Assembly (NCBI RefSeq): GCF_021742065.1
Contig: NZ_JAKKIE010000074.1
Coordinates: forward strand, 1-13,788
Direction of reading: 5' to 3'
DNA length: 13,788 nucleotides
From: Rhizorhapis sp. SPR117
Lineage (GTDB): Bacteria > Pseudomonadota > Alphaproteobacteria > Sphingomonadales > Sphingomonadaceae
Made by a program: the position numbers and the translations under genes. The notes below the pieces were generated by a model. It saw only the letters and a list, made by a program, of their open reading frames with translations. It was not told the DNA's origin and did not search any database. Below, piece by piece: positions 1 to 6,161 of this stretch (its first letter is position 1; each line of letters starts with the position of its first letter).

Positions 1-72
1 CCGCAACGCGGGACATAAACCAGCCGGGTCACTTCTCGATGAAAATACCGGGTCACTTCTCAGCGACAATCA
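1..72 (-). mobile_element. End of an IS21-family-like insertion sequence (partial)
   Basis: Two exact copies of CCGGGTCACTTCTC lie at 24-37 and 48-61, spaced 24 bp. Read on the minus strand, the segment begins TGATTGTCGCTGAG (or TGTCGCTGAG) and is followed by the repeated GAGAAGTGACCCGG. A terminal TG and several short direct repeats just inside the end are typical of IS21-family (istA/istB) elements, so the element would extend leftwards out of the window. No transposase is visible here. The exact tip (68 or 72) is uncertain. It could be another element that uses repeated transposase-binding sites. Confidence 0.5.
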
Positions 73-116
73 ACACTTGCGCTACAGATTTCGCGGCCGA
101 CCCTTCTTGATCGCAC

Positions 117-830
117 TCATGGCATATCCTTACCGGGCGGCACGAATTTGTCGGGCAGCGGGAAGATGGTGCGGAAGCGCTCGGCTTTTGCCAGATCGCC
201 ATGAATATGGAGCGTTCCTGCCTGTTCCAGCTCTCTATAAGGCACGCCGCCATGAACATAGTCGCCAAGCGCGTCGGGATCGCCCTCGAAGAGGATGTCC
301 GCTCCGGTCGGGTCGCCCTGCGCCACGGTAAAGCCGGACGCATCGAGATGGCCACGATACATATCCTCGCCGAAGCGGAAGCCGAGCGAGACATCGAGAT
401 CGCCGATGCGGGACCGGTCGATCATAGTGCGGAAGGAGAGGAGGATCGACACGCCGCTGATCGGCTGTGTCGGATCATGCCCCGGCGAGCGGACGGCCCA
501 GCGGCCAAACTCCTGAACCACCGGCTCGGCCTGATAGCCCCATGAGGTGAGTTCATAGACATGCACTGACGCGGGCGGCGGGAGCTTGCGGCGGATGAGA
601 ATGCCACGCTGTTCCATCTCCGTGAGGCGTTGGGTCAGCACATTGGCGCTTAAACCGGGCAGGTCGGCGCGCAGATCACCAAAACGTCGCGGACCCAGCA
701 TAAGCTCTCGCACAATGAAGAGCGCCCAGCGTTCGCCCAGCAGTTCGAGCCCGTGCGCCATGCCGCAGGCATCGTGATAGCGGCGCTTTTCCGGGAGTTT
801 TTGTTCAATAGTTATTTTTTCTAACGACAT
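117..830 (-). CDS. HxlR-family transcriptional regulator with C-terminal SCP2-like domain
   Basis: The 237-residue protein has an HxlR-type winged helix at about residues 18-110, with the family signature around GERWALFIVRELMLG, the recognition-helix segment LSANVLTQRL and the wing near HVYELTSWG. Residues ~130-237 (GFRFGED through GDLAKAERF) look like the SCP2-like C-terminal domain of the larger HxlR proteins. Members repress divergent detoxification or redox operons in response to electrophiles or aldehydes. A lone C of the type used in thiol-sensing HxlR proteins is seen near residue 22 (DACGMAHG). The gene is divergent from the VOC/GST operon, so it is the likely regulator of that operon and of itself. 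The ATG at 830 has no Shine-Dalgarno sequence because the promoter sits directly on top of it (see 839-867). Family assignment is firm; the ligand is unknown. Confidence 0.9.
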   Translation of the reverse strand: MSLEKITIEQKLPEKRRYHDACGMAHGLELLGERWALFIVRELMLGPRRFGDLRADLPGLSANVLTQRLTEMEQRGILIRRKLPPPASVHVYELTSWGYQAEPVVQEFGRWAVRSPGHDPTQPISGVSILLSFRTMIDRSRIGDLDVSLGFRFGEDMYRGHLDASGFTVAQGDPTGADILFEGDPDALGDYVHGGVPYRELEQAGTLHIHGDLAKAERFRTIFPLPDKFVPPGKDMP

Positions 831-851
831 AGTTGTGTTTTATAATTTATA
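808..851. promoter_or_regulatory. Candidate HxlR operator region
   Basis: ATAGTT occurs at 808-813 and 829-834, exactly 21 bp apart (two helical turns), spanning the HxlR start. The perfect 5-bp-arm dyad TATAA-N-TTATA lies at 841-851 in the divergent promoter. The location suits a regulator that controls both directions. Assignment to HxlR is inference. Confidence 0.35.
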
Positions 852-867
852 TGGCATGATCTGTCAA
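839..867 (-). promoter_or_regulatory. Sigma-70 promoter of the HxlR gene, predicted leaderless transcript
   Basis: On the minus strand TTGACA (867-862) and TATAAA (844-839) are separated by exactly 17 bases, close to consensus. Transcription would begin about 832, two bases before the ATG at 830. This agrees with the absence of a Shine-Dalgarno sequence. The -10 overlaps the dyad TATAA-N-TTATA at 841-851. Confidence 0.75.
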
Positions 868-911
868 TGCCGAGTCGAGGAAGCCGGCCGTTCAATCCAA
901 GGAGCAATGCG

Positions 912-1343
912 ATGGAAAAGATGATTTTCGTGAACCTGCCGGTCAGCGATCTGGCGCGGTCGAAGACCTTCTACGAAGCGGTCGGCGCGGCCAACAACCC
1001 GCAGTTTACGGACGACAGCGCCGCGATGATGGTGATTTCCCCGACGATTTCCGTGATGCTGCTGACGCATGAGCGCTTTTCGGGCTTCACCAGCCGCAAG
1101 ATTCCGAACGCGCAGGAAACCGCGCAGGTGCTGTTGTGTTTGAGTGAGGAAAGCCGGGATGCGGTGGATGCAAGGATGGCGCGAGTCGTCGGGGCTGGCG
1201 CGGTGGGTGATCCCAACCCGAAGCAGGATCATGGGTTCATGTACGGCCGCAGTTTCGCCGATCCAGACGGCCATATCTGGGAACTGGTGTGGATGGATGT
1301 CGACGCCGCGATGGCCGCGAATGCCGAAACCGCCGAAGCCTGA
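912..1343 (+). CDS. VOC-family (glyoxalase/bleomycin-resistance fold) protein, single domain
   Basis: The 143-residue protein has a vicinal-oxygen-chelate fold: NLPVSDLARSKTFYEAVG at the N terminus, the central LLTHERF segment, and a C-terminal YGRSFADPDGHIWELVWMD motif (about residues 111-129). I chose ATG 912 because AAGGAG (899-904) lies 7 bases upstream; an in-frame ATG at 867 has no such site and would add a non-family extension. The first metal ligand position (FVN) is not histidine or glutamate in the usual place, so this may bind a substrate or drug rather than act as a classical glyoxalase I. It is the first gene of a four-gene operon, 12 bases before the GST gene, whose RBS overlaps this stop codon. 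The substrate is unknown. Confidence 0.85.
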   Translation: MEKMIFVNLPVSDLARSKTFYEAVGAANNPQFTDDSAAMMVISPTISVMLLTHERFSGFTSRKIPNAQETAQVLLCLSEESRDAVDARMARVVGAGAVGDPNPKQDHGFMYGRSFADPDGHIWELVWMDVDAAMAANAETAEA

Positions 1344-1355
1344 GGAGAGACGATC

Positions 1356-2036
1356 ATGCCCGTTTCTGATAATGCGGCGATAGAAGTTACCGGCTATAAT
1401 TGGGTGCCGGACTTCGCCAAGGGACAAGTCCGAGACCTGCGGGTACGCTGGGCGTTGGAAGAGATCGGCCTGCCCTATAAGATGCGCCTGATGCATCCGG
1501 CCAAACCGCGACCCGAGGGCTATGTACGCGAACAGCCATTTGAACAGGTGCCGGTCTATCATGAGAACGGTGTCCATCTGTTCGAGAGCGGCGCGATCCT
1601 CGTGCATATCGGCGAAAAGGATGAGCGACTGCTGCCGCGCGATGCGCAAGGCAAGGGTCGCGCGATCGGCTGGGTTTTCGCCGCGCTCAATAGCGTCGAG
1701 CCAGCACTTCAGAATTTGGCCATGATCGCCTTCTTCAACAAGGACGAGGAATGGGCGAAGTTGCGACGGCAGGGCGCGGAGGATTTCGCGCGTCTCAAGC
1801 TGAAACGCATTTCGGACTGGCTTGGTGACAAGCCATGGCTGGAGGATCGTTTTACCATCGGAGATATCATGATGGCGTGCGTGCTGCGCATCGTCGAACC
1901 GATGGGGCTGGTGGATACATTCCCGAACCTGCGCGCCTATCTGGACCGGCTGGTGGCGCGCCCCGCCTTCAAGGCAGCGCTCGACGCGCAACTGGCGGAT
2001 TTCACGGCCGCGGCGCCGGAACTCGTTCCGGCCTGA
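1356..2036 (+). CDS. Glutathione S-transferase family protein
   Basis: The 226-residue protein has the usual GST length. Residues ~10-90 form the thioredoxin-like domain, with the VP pair before the cis-proline position (V65-P66) and the glutathione-binding FESGAILVHI motif (E77, S78). Residues ~100-215 form the all-helical domain with the conserved N-cap segment FTIGDIMMACVL (D170). GSTs conjugate or isomerise electrophiles with glutathione in the cytoplasm. GAGGAGA at 1343-1349 places ATG 1356 as the start. It is second in the operon, between two VOC proteins and a DUF1428 protein, which supports joint processing of one electrophilic substrate. An exact subclass cannot be given from sequence reading. 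Confidence 0.9.
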   Translation: MPVSDNAAIEVTGYNWVPDFAKGQVRDLRVRWALEEIGLPYKMRLMHPAKPRPEGYVREQPFEQVPVYHENGVHLFESGAILVHIGEKDERLLPRDAQGKGRAIGWVFAALNSVEPALQNLAMIAFFNKDEEWAKLRRQGAEDFARLKLKRISDWLGDKPWLEDRFTIGDIMMACVLRIVEPMGLVDTFPNLRAYLDRLVARPAFKAALDAQLADFTAAAPELVPA

Positions 2037-2056
2037 GCCCATAAAGGAGAGAGACG

Positions 2057-2791
2057 ATGAGCTATATTGACGGTTTTGTCATTCCCGTGCCGACTGCGAA
2101 CAAGCAGGAATTTACCGATCATGCCCGGGAAATGGACCAGATGTTCATGGACATGGACGCGACCCGTATCCTGGAATGCTGGGGTGATGATGTGCCCGAC
2201 GGCAAGGTGACAGATTTTCGCCGCGCGGTGCAGGCGACCGCGGAGGAGACGGTGTGTTTCTCCTGGGTGGAATGGCCGGACAAGGCGACGCGCGATGCTG
2301 CCTTTGGCAAAATGAACGAGATGATGAAGGATGATCCGCGCTTTGACCCTGCCAAAAACCCGATGCCGTTCGACGGCAAACGCATGATCTTCGGCGGATT
2401 TACGCCCATCGTCGAGCAGGGTCGGTCGGCCGATCAAGGCTACATACAGGGTTTTGTGATTCCGGTGGCGGAGGGTAAACAAGACGCCTATCGCCAGTTG
2501 GAGGAAGACTCCTGGGCCTATTTTCAAGGGTTTGGCGCGCTAAGGCTCATGGTGGCTTGGCAGGACGACGTTCCGGAAGGCAAGCAGACCGATTTCTTCC
2601 GCGCGGTGAAGGCTGAATCCGGCGAGAGGATTGTGTTCGCATTCATGGAATGGCCGTCCCGCGACGTGTGCGATGCAGCGGCGAAGAAGATGCAATCCGA
2701 TGATAGTATGCCGATGCCGACCGAAATGCCGTTCGATGGCAAACGTATGATCTATTGCGGATTTACGCCCGTCGTTACGATGGAGAAGTAA
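2057..2791 (+). CDS. Tandem DUF1428 protein (YbaA-like domain duplicated)
   Basis: The 244-residue protein is two copies of a ~118-residue DUF1428 domain. Copy 1 (1-120) starts with YIDGFVIPV and ends with MPFDGKRMIFGGFTPIV; copy 2 (129-240) starts with YIQGFVIPV and ends with MPFDGKRMIYCGFTPVV. Both contain a D-D-V-P-(D/E)-G-K segment and an F..(V/M)EWP segment. Single-domain members such as E. coli YbaA are about 117 residues, so this is a fusion or duplication. The fold is of the dimeric alpha/beta-barrel type, where a tandem protein would be a built-in dimer; biochemical function is unknown. AAAGGAGAG at 2043-2051 sets the start. It is third in the operon, one base before the next gene. 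Confidence 0.85.
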   Translation: MSYIDGFVIPVPTANKQEFTDHAREMDQMFMDMDATRILECWGDDVPDGKVTDFRRAVQATAEETVCFSWVEWPDKATRDAAFGKMNEMMKDDPRFDPAKNPMPFDGKRMIFGGFTPIVEQGRSADQGYIQGFVIPVAEGKQDAYRQLEEDSWAYFQGFGALRLMVAWQDDVPEGKQTDFFRAVKAESGERIVFAFMEWPSRDVCDAAAKKMQSDDSMPMPTEMPFDGKRMIYCGFTPVVTMEK

Positions 2792-2792
2792 G

Positions 2793-3569
2793 ATGGCGAA
2801 TAAACATGGCGACTTCATATGGTATGAATTGCTGACGAGCGATGCAGATGCGGCGCAGGCGTTTTACGGCTCAGTGCTGGAATGGACGTTCGCCGATAGC
2901 GGCAACAGCGATGTGGATTATCGCATCATAAACGCGCCGGAGCACAGCGTCGGCGGCTTGATGACGATCACGAAGGACATGGCGGACGGGGGCGCCCGAC
3001 CGACATGGTTGAGCTATATCGCCGTCGATGACGTCGATAAATGCGTCGAAAGCGTCGAACATGGCGGCGGCAAGACCATGATGCCGGCAACCGACATTCC
3101 CAATGTCGGGCGTATCGCCATGGTGACCGATCCGCAGGGCGCGCCTTTCTATGTGATGAAGCCCGGCGGCGAGGGCGAAAGCCTGGCATTTGCCGATGAC
3201 TGCCCGCGGGTAGGCCATTGCGCATGGAATGAACTCATCACCTCCGATCAGGCGGCGGCATGGCATTTCTATACCCAGCGTTTCGGTTGGGTGAAGGATG
3301 GCGAAATGGATATGGGGCCGCTGGGCAGCTATGATTTCGTCCGGCATGGCAGTGTGATCGGCGCGATGATGACAGGCACCCCGGAAATGGGGCCGCCGCA
3401 CTGGAACCAATATTTCCGCGTTGCCGATATAGATCAGGCCAAAGCGGCGATCGAAGCCGGCGGCGGCACGATCACCAACGGACCGATGGAGATACCGGGC
3501 GGCGATTTCGCTATGAACGGCACCGATCCCCAGGGCGCACATTTCGGACTGGTGGGTCAGCGCAAATAA
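2793..3569 (+). CDS. Tandem VOC-family protein (two glyoxalase-like domains)
   Basis: The 258-residue protein has two VOC domains. Domain 1 (about 6-125) runs from GDFIWYELLTSD to DPQGAPFYVMKPG; domain 2 (about 140-256) runs from GHCAWNELITSD to DPQGAHFGLVG. The repeated W-x-E-L-x-T-S-D and D-P-Q-G-A motifs show internal duplication. The architecture matches the two-domain VOC proteins annotated as 27-30 kDa antigens or hydroxylases. ATG 2793 follows the preceding stop by one base, so translation is probably coupled, with GAGAAG upstream. It is the last gene before the IS481 element; no terminator is visible. The substrate is unknown. Confidence 0.88.
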   Translation: MANKHGDFIWYELLTSDADAAQAFYGSVLEWTFADSGNSDVDYRIINAPEHSVGGLMTITKDMADGGARPTWLSYIAVDDVDKCVESVEHGGGKTMMPATDIPNVGRIAMVTDPQGAPFYVMKPGGEGESLAFADDCPRVGHCAWNELITSDQAAAWHFYTQRFGWVKDGEMDMGPLGSYDFVRHGSVIGAMMTGTPEMGPPHWNQYFRVADIDQAKAAIEAGGGTITNGPMEIPGGDFAMNGTDPQGAHFGLVGQRK

Positions 3570-3599
3570 GAGAGAAGATTTGCAGGCTACCGATGAGAC

Positions 3600-4054
3600 C
3601 TAGGTGTTTAGTCCCGGCATTTGATGGTGCGGATTGAGTGTAAATCTTGCAGGTTCGGTTGTCCAGATTTTGGAGATGTATTCGTATGGTGTGAGGCCCT
3701 TGAGGGTTTTGAGCCGACGACCGTAATTATAGGCGTCGATGAAGTCGTACAGGTGCGTCGTCAGTTGGGCATGGCGGAATGCGACAATGATCGCCTCTTC
3801 CTCAATGGAAAGTGTCGTCGAATGCGCATCCTTCGGACCCGTTGGCAGATCCTTGACCGCCGCCCGCTTCTTCCACTTGGCTACCGTCTTCTGGTTGATC
3901 CCGTGGCGCTTGGCGAGAACTCTCAAACTCTCTTGACTATGTTGTATCGCTCGACGGCCTCACTGCTCGATGATGCCCCGCATCATCTGCGCTCATCGCC
4001 CGCTGTCGTGCGGGCGCTCCCATGTAGAATCTGTCCCGCAGTGCATCCTTCCAT
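3600..4054 (-). pseudogene. IS481-family transposase remnant (DDE core deleted, frameshifted)
   Basis: Reading on the minus strand from ATG 4054 gives an N terminus containing GQILHGSARTT, typical of this group. After an apparent 42-bp insertion (3962-4003), a stop and a one-base frameshift, the sequence resumes as RRAIQHSQESLRVLAKRHG and continues through the helix-turn-helix segment GINQKTVAKWKKRA to EEEAIIVAFRH. It then jumps in frame to QLTTHLYDFIDAYNYGRRLK and the family C terminus ending HQMPGLNT. The segment with the three DDE residues (the family's HID, TDNG and NGQVER motifs) is gone. The stop codon (3602-3600) lies just outside the terminal repeat, in flanking DNA. It cannot encode an active transposase; an N-terminal DNA-binding fragment could act as an inhibitor only if made. 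Confidence 0.85.
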
Positions 4055-4095
4055 TGATGGCTGAATAATGCACCATCAAATGCCGGGACTAAACA
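3605..4095 (-). mobile_element. IS481-family deletion derivative, 491 bp, intact ends
   Basis: The ends at 3605-3630 and 4070-4095 are perfect 26-bp inverted repeats starting TGTTTAGTCCCGGCATTTG. Between them lies only the start and end of an IS481-type transposase on the minus strand; the internal ~650-700 bp expected for the family are missing. No target-site duplication is visible (TAGG on the left, ACTT on the right), and the flanks belong to unrelated operons, so the copy sits at a deletion or rearrangement junction. With both ends intact it could still be moved in trans by a full-length relative. Confidence 0.9.
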
Positions 4096-4232
4096 ACTTC
4101 CGCTGGCACAGTTTCGGGAACGCGTTTGACGTCAACGGTCGCACCAGCGTCCCGCACGCCTTGCGCAACCGCATGGGCCATGGTCTCGATATGACCGTAA
4201 GACGAATAATAGAGCACCAGAACTTTTGCCAT
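4089..4232 (-). pseudogene. wrbA: wrbA, NAD(P)H:quinone oxidoreductase, truncated by the IS element
   Basis: From ATG 4232 the minus strand reads [19 protein letters not shown] and continues to [11 protein letters not shown]. This is the N terminus of WrbA, including the FMN-phosphate-binding loop S-S-Y-G-H-I. AAGGAGA (4245-4239) is correctly spaced for 4232 and too close for the ATG at 4235. Host sequence ends at 4096; the IS terminal repeat then gives one Val codon and a TAG (4091-4089). The product would be 47 residues against about 200 for the family, so it lacks most of the flavodoxin fold and is non-functional. No 3' remnant is found beyond the IS at 3570-3604. It lies downstream of pirin on the same strand, a common redox operon pairing. 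WrbA normally reduces quinones by two electrons. Confidence 0.88.
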
Positions 4233-4262
4233 CATATGTCTCCTTAAAAACTCAGGGAACGC

Positions 4263-4298
4263 CGCCCGCGCGTCGGGGAGGGGAGGATCACGCGGGCG
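4263..4298 (-). other. Stem-loop between pirin and wrbA
   Basis: CGCCCGCG (4263-4270) and CGCGGGCG (4291-4298) form a perfect 8-bp GC stem with a 20-base loop in the 75-bp gap between the two co-oriented genes. There is no T-tract after it on the minus strand. It may be an mRNA-processing or stability hairpin that tunes wrbA relative to pirin. Confidence 0.45.
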
Positions 4299-4307
4299 AC
4301 GAGGGGG

Positions 4308-5006
4308 TTATTCAGCGTCCACCAGGACAATTTCGCTTTCTTCGATGGCGGTGATGGTGACGGTTTCGCCGCCGCCAATCGCCGCACCGTCGCGGGCATT
4401 GAACGTCACGCCGTTCACTTCGATGCTGCCGGTTGCAGGCACCAGATAGGCATGGCGGCCCTCTCCCAGTTCATAGCGCAGGCTTTCCCCGGCCTTGAGC
4501 GTCGCACCCAGCATTCGGGCATCTGCACGGATGCGCAAGGCGCCTTCATCATCGTCATAGCCACTGGCCAGAACGACGAATCTGTTCGAGCGATCACCCT
4601 TGGGAAAGGGCTTTGCTCCCCAGCTTGGCGAACCGCCGGCTGCACGGGGATAGATCCAGATCTGGAACAGGGTGGTTGTTTCATTTTCCAGATTATATTC
4701 GCTGTGCCGGACCCCGGTGCCTGCGCTCATCACCTGCACATCGCCAGCTTCGGTACGACCCGTATTGCCCATGGAATCCTTGTGCGTGACAGCGCCATTG
4801 CGAACATAGGTGATGATTTCCATGTCCTTGTGCGGATGTGGGGGAAACCCGCTACCCGCAGCGATCTCATCATCATTCCACACCCGGATCGCGCCCCATC
4901 CCATACGGGCGGGGTCATGGTAGTCGGCGAAGGAAAAATGATGCCGTGCATTCAACCAGCCATGATCGGCATGGCCCAGTGAGGCAAATTCGCGTTTCTC
5001 AATCAT
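4308..5006 (-). CDS. Pirin family protein
   Basis: This bicupin protein has pirin features: the HHFSFADYHDP motif near the N terminus, and the metal ligands in HPHKDME (H59, H61 counting from the upstream ATG) and GTGVRHSEYN (H103, E105), matching the His-His-His-Glu set of pirins. The C-terminal cupin (about 165-234) ends in a GDGETV-like strand region. Bacterial pirins bind Fe or Ni; some, such as E. coli YhhW, degrade quercetin, others act as redox co-regulators. ATG 5006 is preferred (AGGA 8 bases upstream); ATG 5012 is only 2 bases from that site and would add two residues. The gene is divergent from a LysR gene and followed by broken wrbA. Cytoplasmic; substrate unknown. Confidence 0.92.
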   Translation of the reverse strand: MIEKREFASLGHADHGWLNARHHFSFADYHDPARMGWGAIRVWNDDEIAAGSGFPPHPHKDMEIITYVRNGAVTHKDSMGNTGRTEAGDVQVMSAGTGVRHSEYNLENETTTLFQIWIYPRAAGGSPSWGAKPFPKGDRSNRFVVLASGYDDDEGALRIRADARMLGATLKAGESLRYELGEGRHAYLVPATGSIEVNGVTFNARDGAAIGGGETVTITAIEESEIVLVDAE

Positions 5007-5035
5007 CTTCATGATCCTTTCGTCTCTTGATGAAA

Positions 5036-5094
5036 GACAATTTAGCAGGCATTGTCGTTTCTTAAATAAGCAAGATAGAAACGGATTGTTTCAA
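5036..5094. promoter_or_regulatory. Candidate LysR-type operators in the pirin/LysR divergent region
   Basis: Two dyads lie in this ~90-bp gap: GACAAT-N9-ATTGTC (5036-5056, extended as GAAAGACAAT..ATTGTCGTTTC) and GAAAC-N5-GTTTC (5078-5092). The second overlaps a possible pirin -35 (TTGAAA on the minus strand, 5094-5089) followed after 17 bases by GCTTAT (5071-5066). The arrangement suits a LysR regulator that binds between two divergent genes and activates pirin-wrbA. Dyads are seen; binding is inferred. Confidence 0.5.
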
Positions 5095-5097
5095 TAT

Positions 5098-6003
5098 ATG
5101 CGCCTACCAGACTTCGAAGCCTGGGCGATTTTTGCCACCGTTGTCGAACATCGTTCGTTCACCGCCGCAGCCAAGGCTCTTGGTCTTTCCAAGGCGACGG
5201 TATCCAAGGCCGTGTCCCGCCTTGAAACCAGCATGGGTGCGACGGTGTTCCACCGTACGTCGCGCCGCCTGTCACTGACCGAGACGGGTCGCAGCCTTTC
5301 GGTGCGTGCTGCCCGCATCCTTGCCGAAGCGGTCGCTGCCGAAGAGACTGCACGTGATGAAGCCAGCGCGCCCAAGGGTACGGTGCGCCTTGCAGCGCCC
5401 ATGTCTTTTGGCTTGCTGCATGTCGCGCCCGCCGTCGCCGATTTTCTGGCGCTATATCCTGAGATGGCGATTGATCTGCACTTCAGCGATGAAAAGATCG
5501 ACATCATCGACATGGGCTTCGATATTGCATTACGCATCGCATCCTTGCCCGACAGTTCGCTCCGCGTGCGCAGGCTGGGCGGGGTGGAGGCGCGGATTGT
5601 CGCGTCGCCATCCTATCTGGAACGTTATGGGCGGCCATCCCATCCATCTGAACTGAGTGAGCATCGATGTCTGGGCTATGCCTATATCGATACACCAGAC
5701 ACGTGGCGTTTTCTGGGGCCGGGCCGCGAGGAAGTATCGGTTCGCCCAGCGGGTCCGCTGCGTTCCAACAGCGGCGATGCCATGCTGCCTGCGCTCCGTG
5801 CTGGCCTTGGTATTGCCATTTTACCCGACTTCATCGTGCATCAGGATATAGCGGAAGGACGGCTTGAAGCGTTGCTTCCAGGCTGGTCCAGGCCGCCGGT
5901 CGCGCTGCACCTGCTGACCCCGCCCGGAGACCCGCGCCCGGTCCGCGTAACCCTTTTGGCGGACTTCCTCGCAACCCGCTTTCGCGCCATCTGCGCGGGG
6001 TGA
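5098..6003 (+). CDS. LysR-family transcriptional regulator
   Basis: The 301-residue protein has standard LysR length. The N-terminal winged helix-turn-helix is at about 3-62 (DFEAWAIFATVVEHRSF, KALGLSKATVSKAVSRLE, FHRTSRRLSLTETG), a linker helix follows, and the effector-binding domain spans about 90-296 (KGTVRLAAPMSFG, FDIALRIASLPDSSL, GDAMLPALRAGLGIAILPD). I chose ATG 5098 because the family begins a few residues before DFEAW; an ATG at 5011 would add 29 unrelated residues and overlap the pirin start. It lacks a clear Shine-Dalgarno sequence. The gene is divergent from pirin-wrbA and probably controls it in response to a quinone or oxidant. The stop overlaps no downstream gene; ctrA follows after 158 bases with its own promoter. 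Confidence 0.92.
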   Translation: MRLPDFEAWAIFATVVEHRSFTAAAKALGLSKATVSKAVSRLETSMGATVFHRTSRRLSLTETGRSLSVRAARILAEAVAAEETARDEASAPKGTVRLAAPMSFGLLHVAPAVADFLALYPEMAIDLHFSDEKIDIIDMGFDIALRIASLPDSSLRVRRLGGVEARIVASPSYLERYGRPSHPSELSEHRCLGYAYIDTPDTWRFLGPGREEVSVRPAGPLRSNSGDAMLPALRAGLGIAILPDFIVHQDIAEGRLEALLPGWSRPPVALHLLTPPGDPRPVRVTLLADFLATRFRAICAG

Positions 6004-6007
6004 AATC

Positions 6008-6098
6008 GAATCCTTGACAGCTATGAGCGCCCGCGACTCGTGGAGTTATGCGGGTTAAAGGAAAATTAACCTTTTGCGTTCAGATGTTATATGGTTAA
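6008..6098 (+). promoter_or_regulatory. ctrA regulatory region: CtrA box and GANTC sites
   Basis: A full CtrA recognition sequence, TTAA-N7-TTAAC, lies at 6055-6070. A TTGACA hexamer (6014-6019) and two GANTC CcrM-methylation sites (GAATC 6008-6012, GACTC 6035-6039) lie upstream, and an inverted half site GGTTAA is at 6093-6098. This resembles the Caulobacter design, in which ctrA transcription is coupled to methylation state and to CtrA autoregulation. The -10 that pairs with TTGACA is not clear, so the start point is unassigned. Confidence 0.7.
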
Positions 6099-6161
6099 TA
6101 TACACGCATGGATGCGCTCGTCGTGGAGTAGCATCTCCATACTGGAACAAGGGGCTGCGAG

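Noticed and set aside
24..61. CRISPR-like spaced direct repeats
   Set aside because: Only two 14-bp copies with a 10-bp gap; the layout fits IS21-type terminal repeats.
864..2042. Long 392-codon open frame on the minus strand opposite the VOC and GST genes
   Set aside because: It is a GC-rich shadow frame with histidine/arginine-rich composition and no family motifs; the plus-strand genes have ribosome-binding sites and clear domains.
3594..3646. Possible start of another operon gene cut by the IS (ATG 3594)
   Set aside because: Only about eleven bases of host sequence remain before the terminal repeat; too little to support a gene.
3621..4064. 147-codon plus-strand frame across the IS element
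   Set aside because: It is antisense to the IS481 transposase remnant, whose homology lies on the minus strand.
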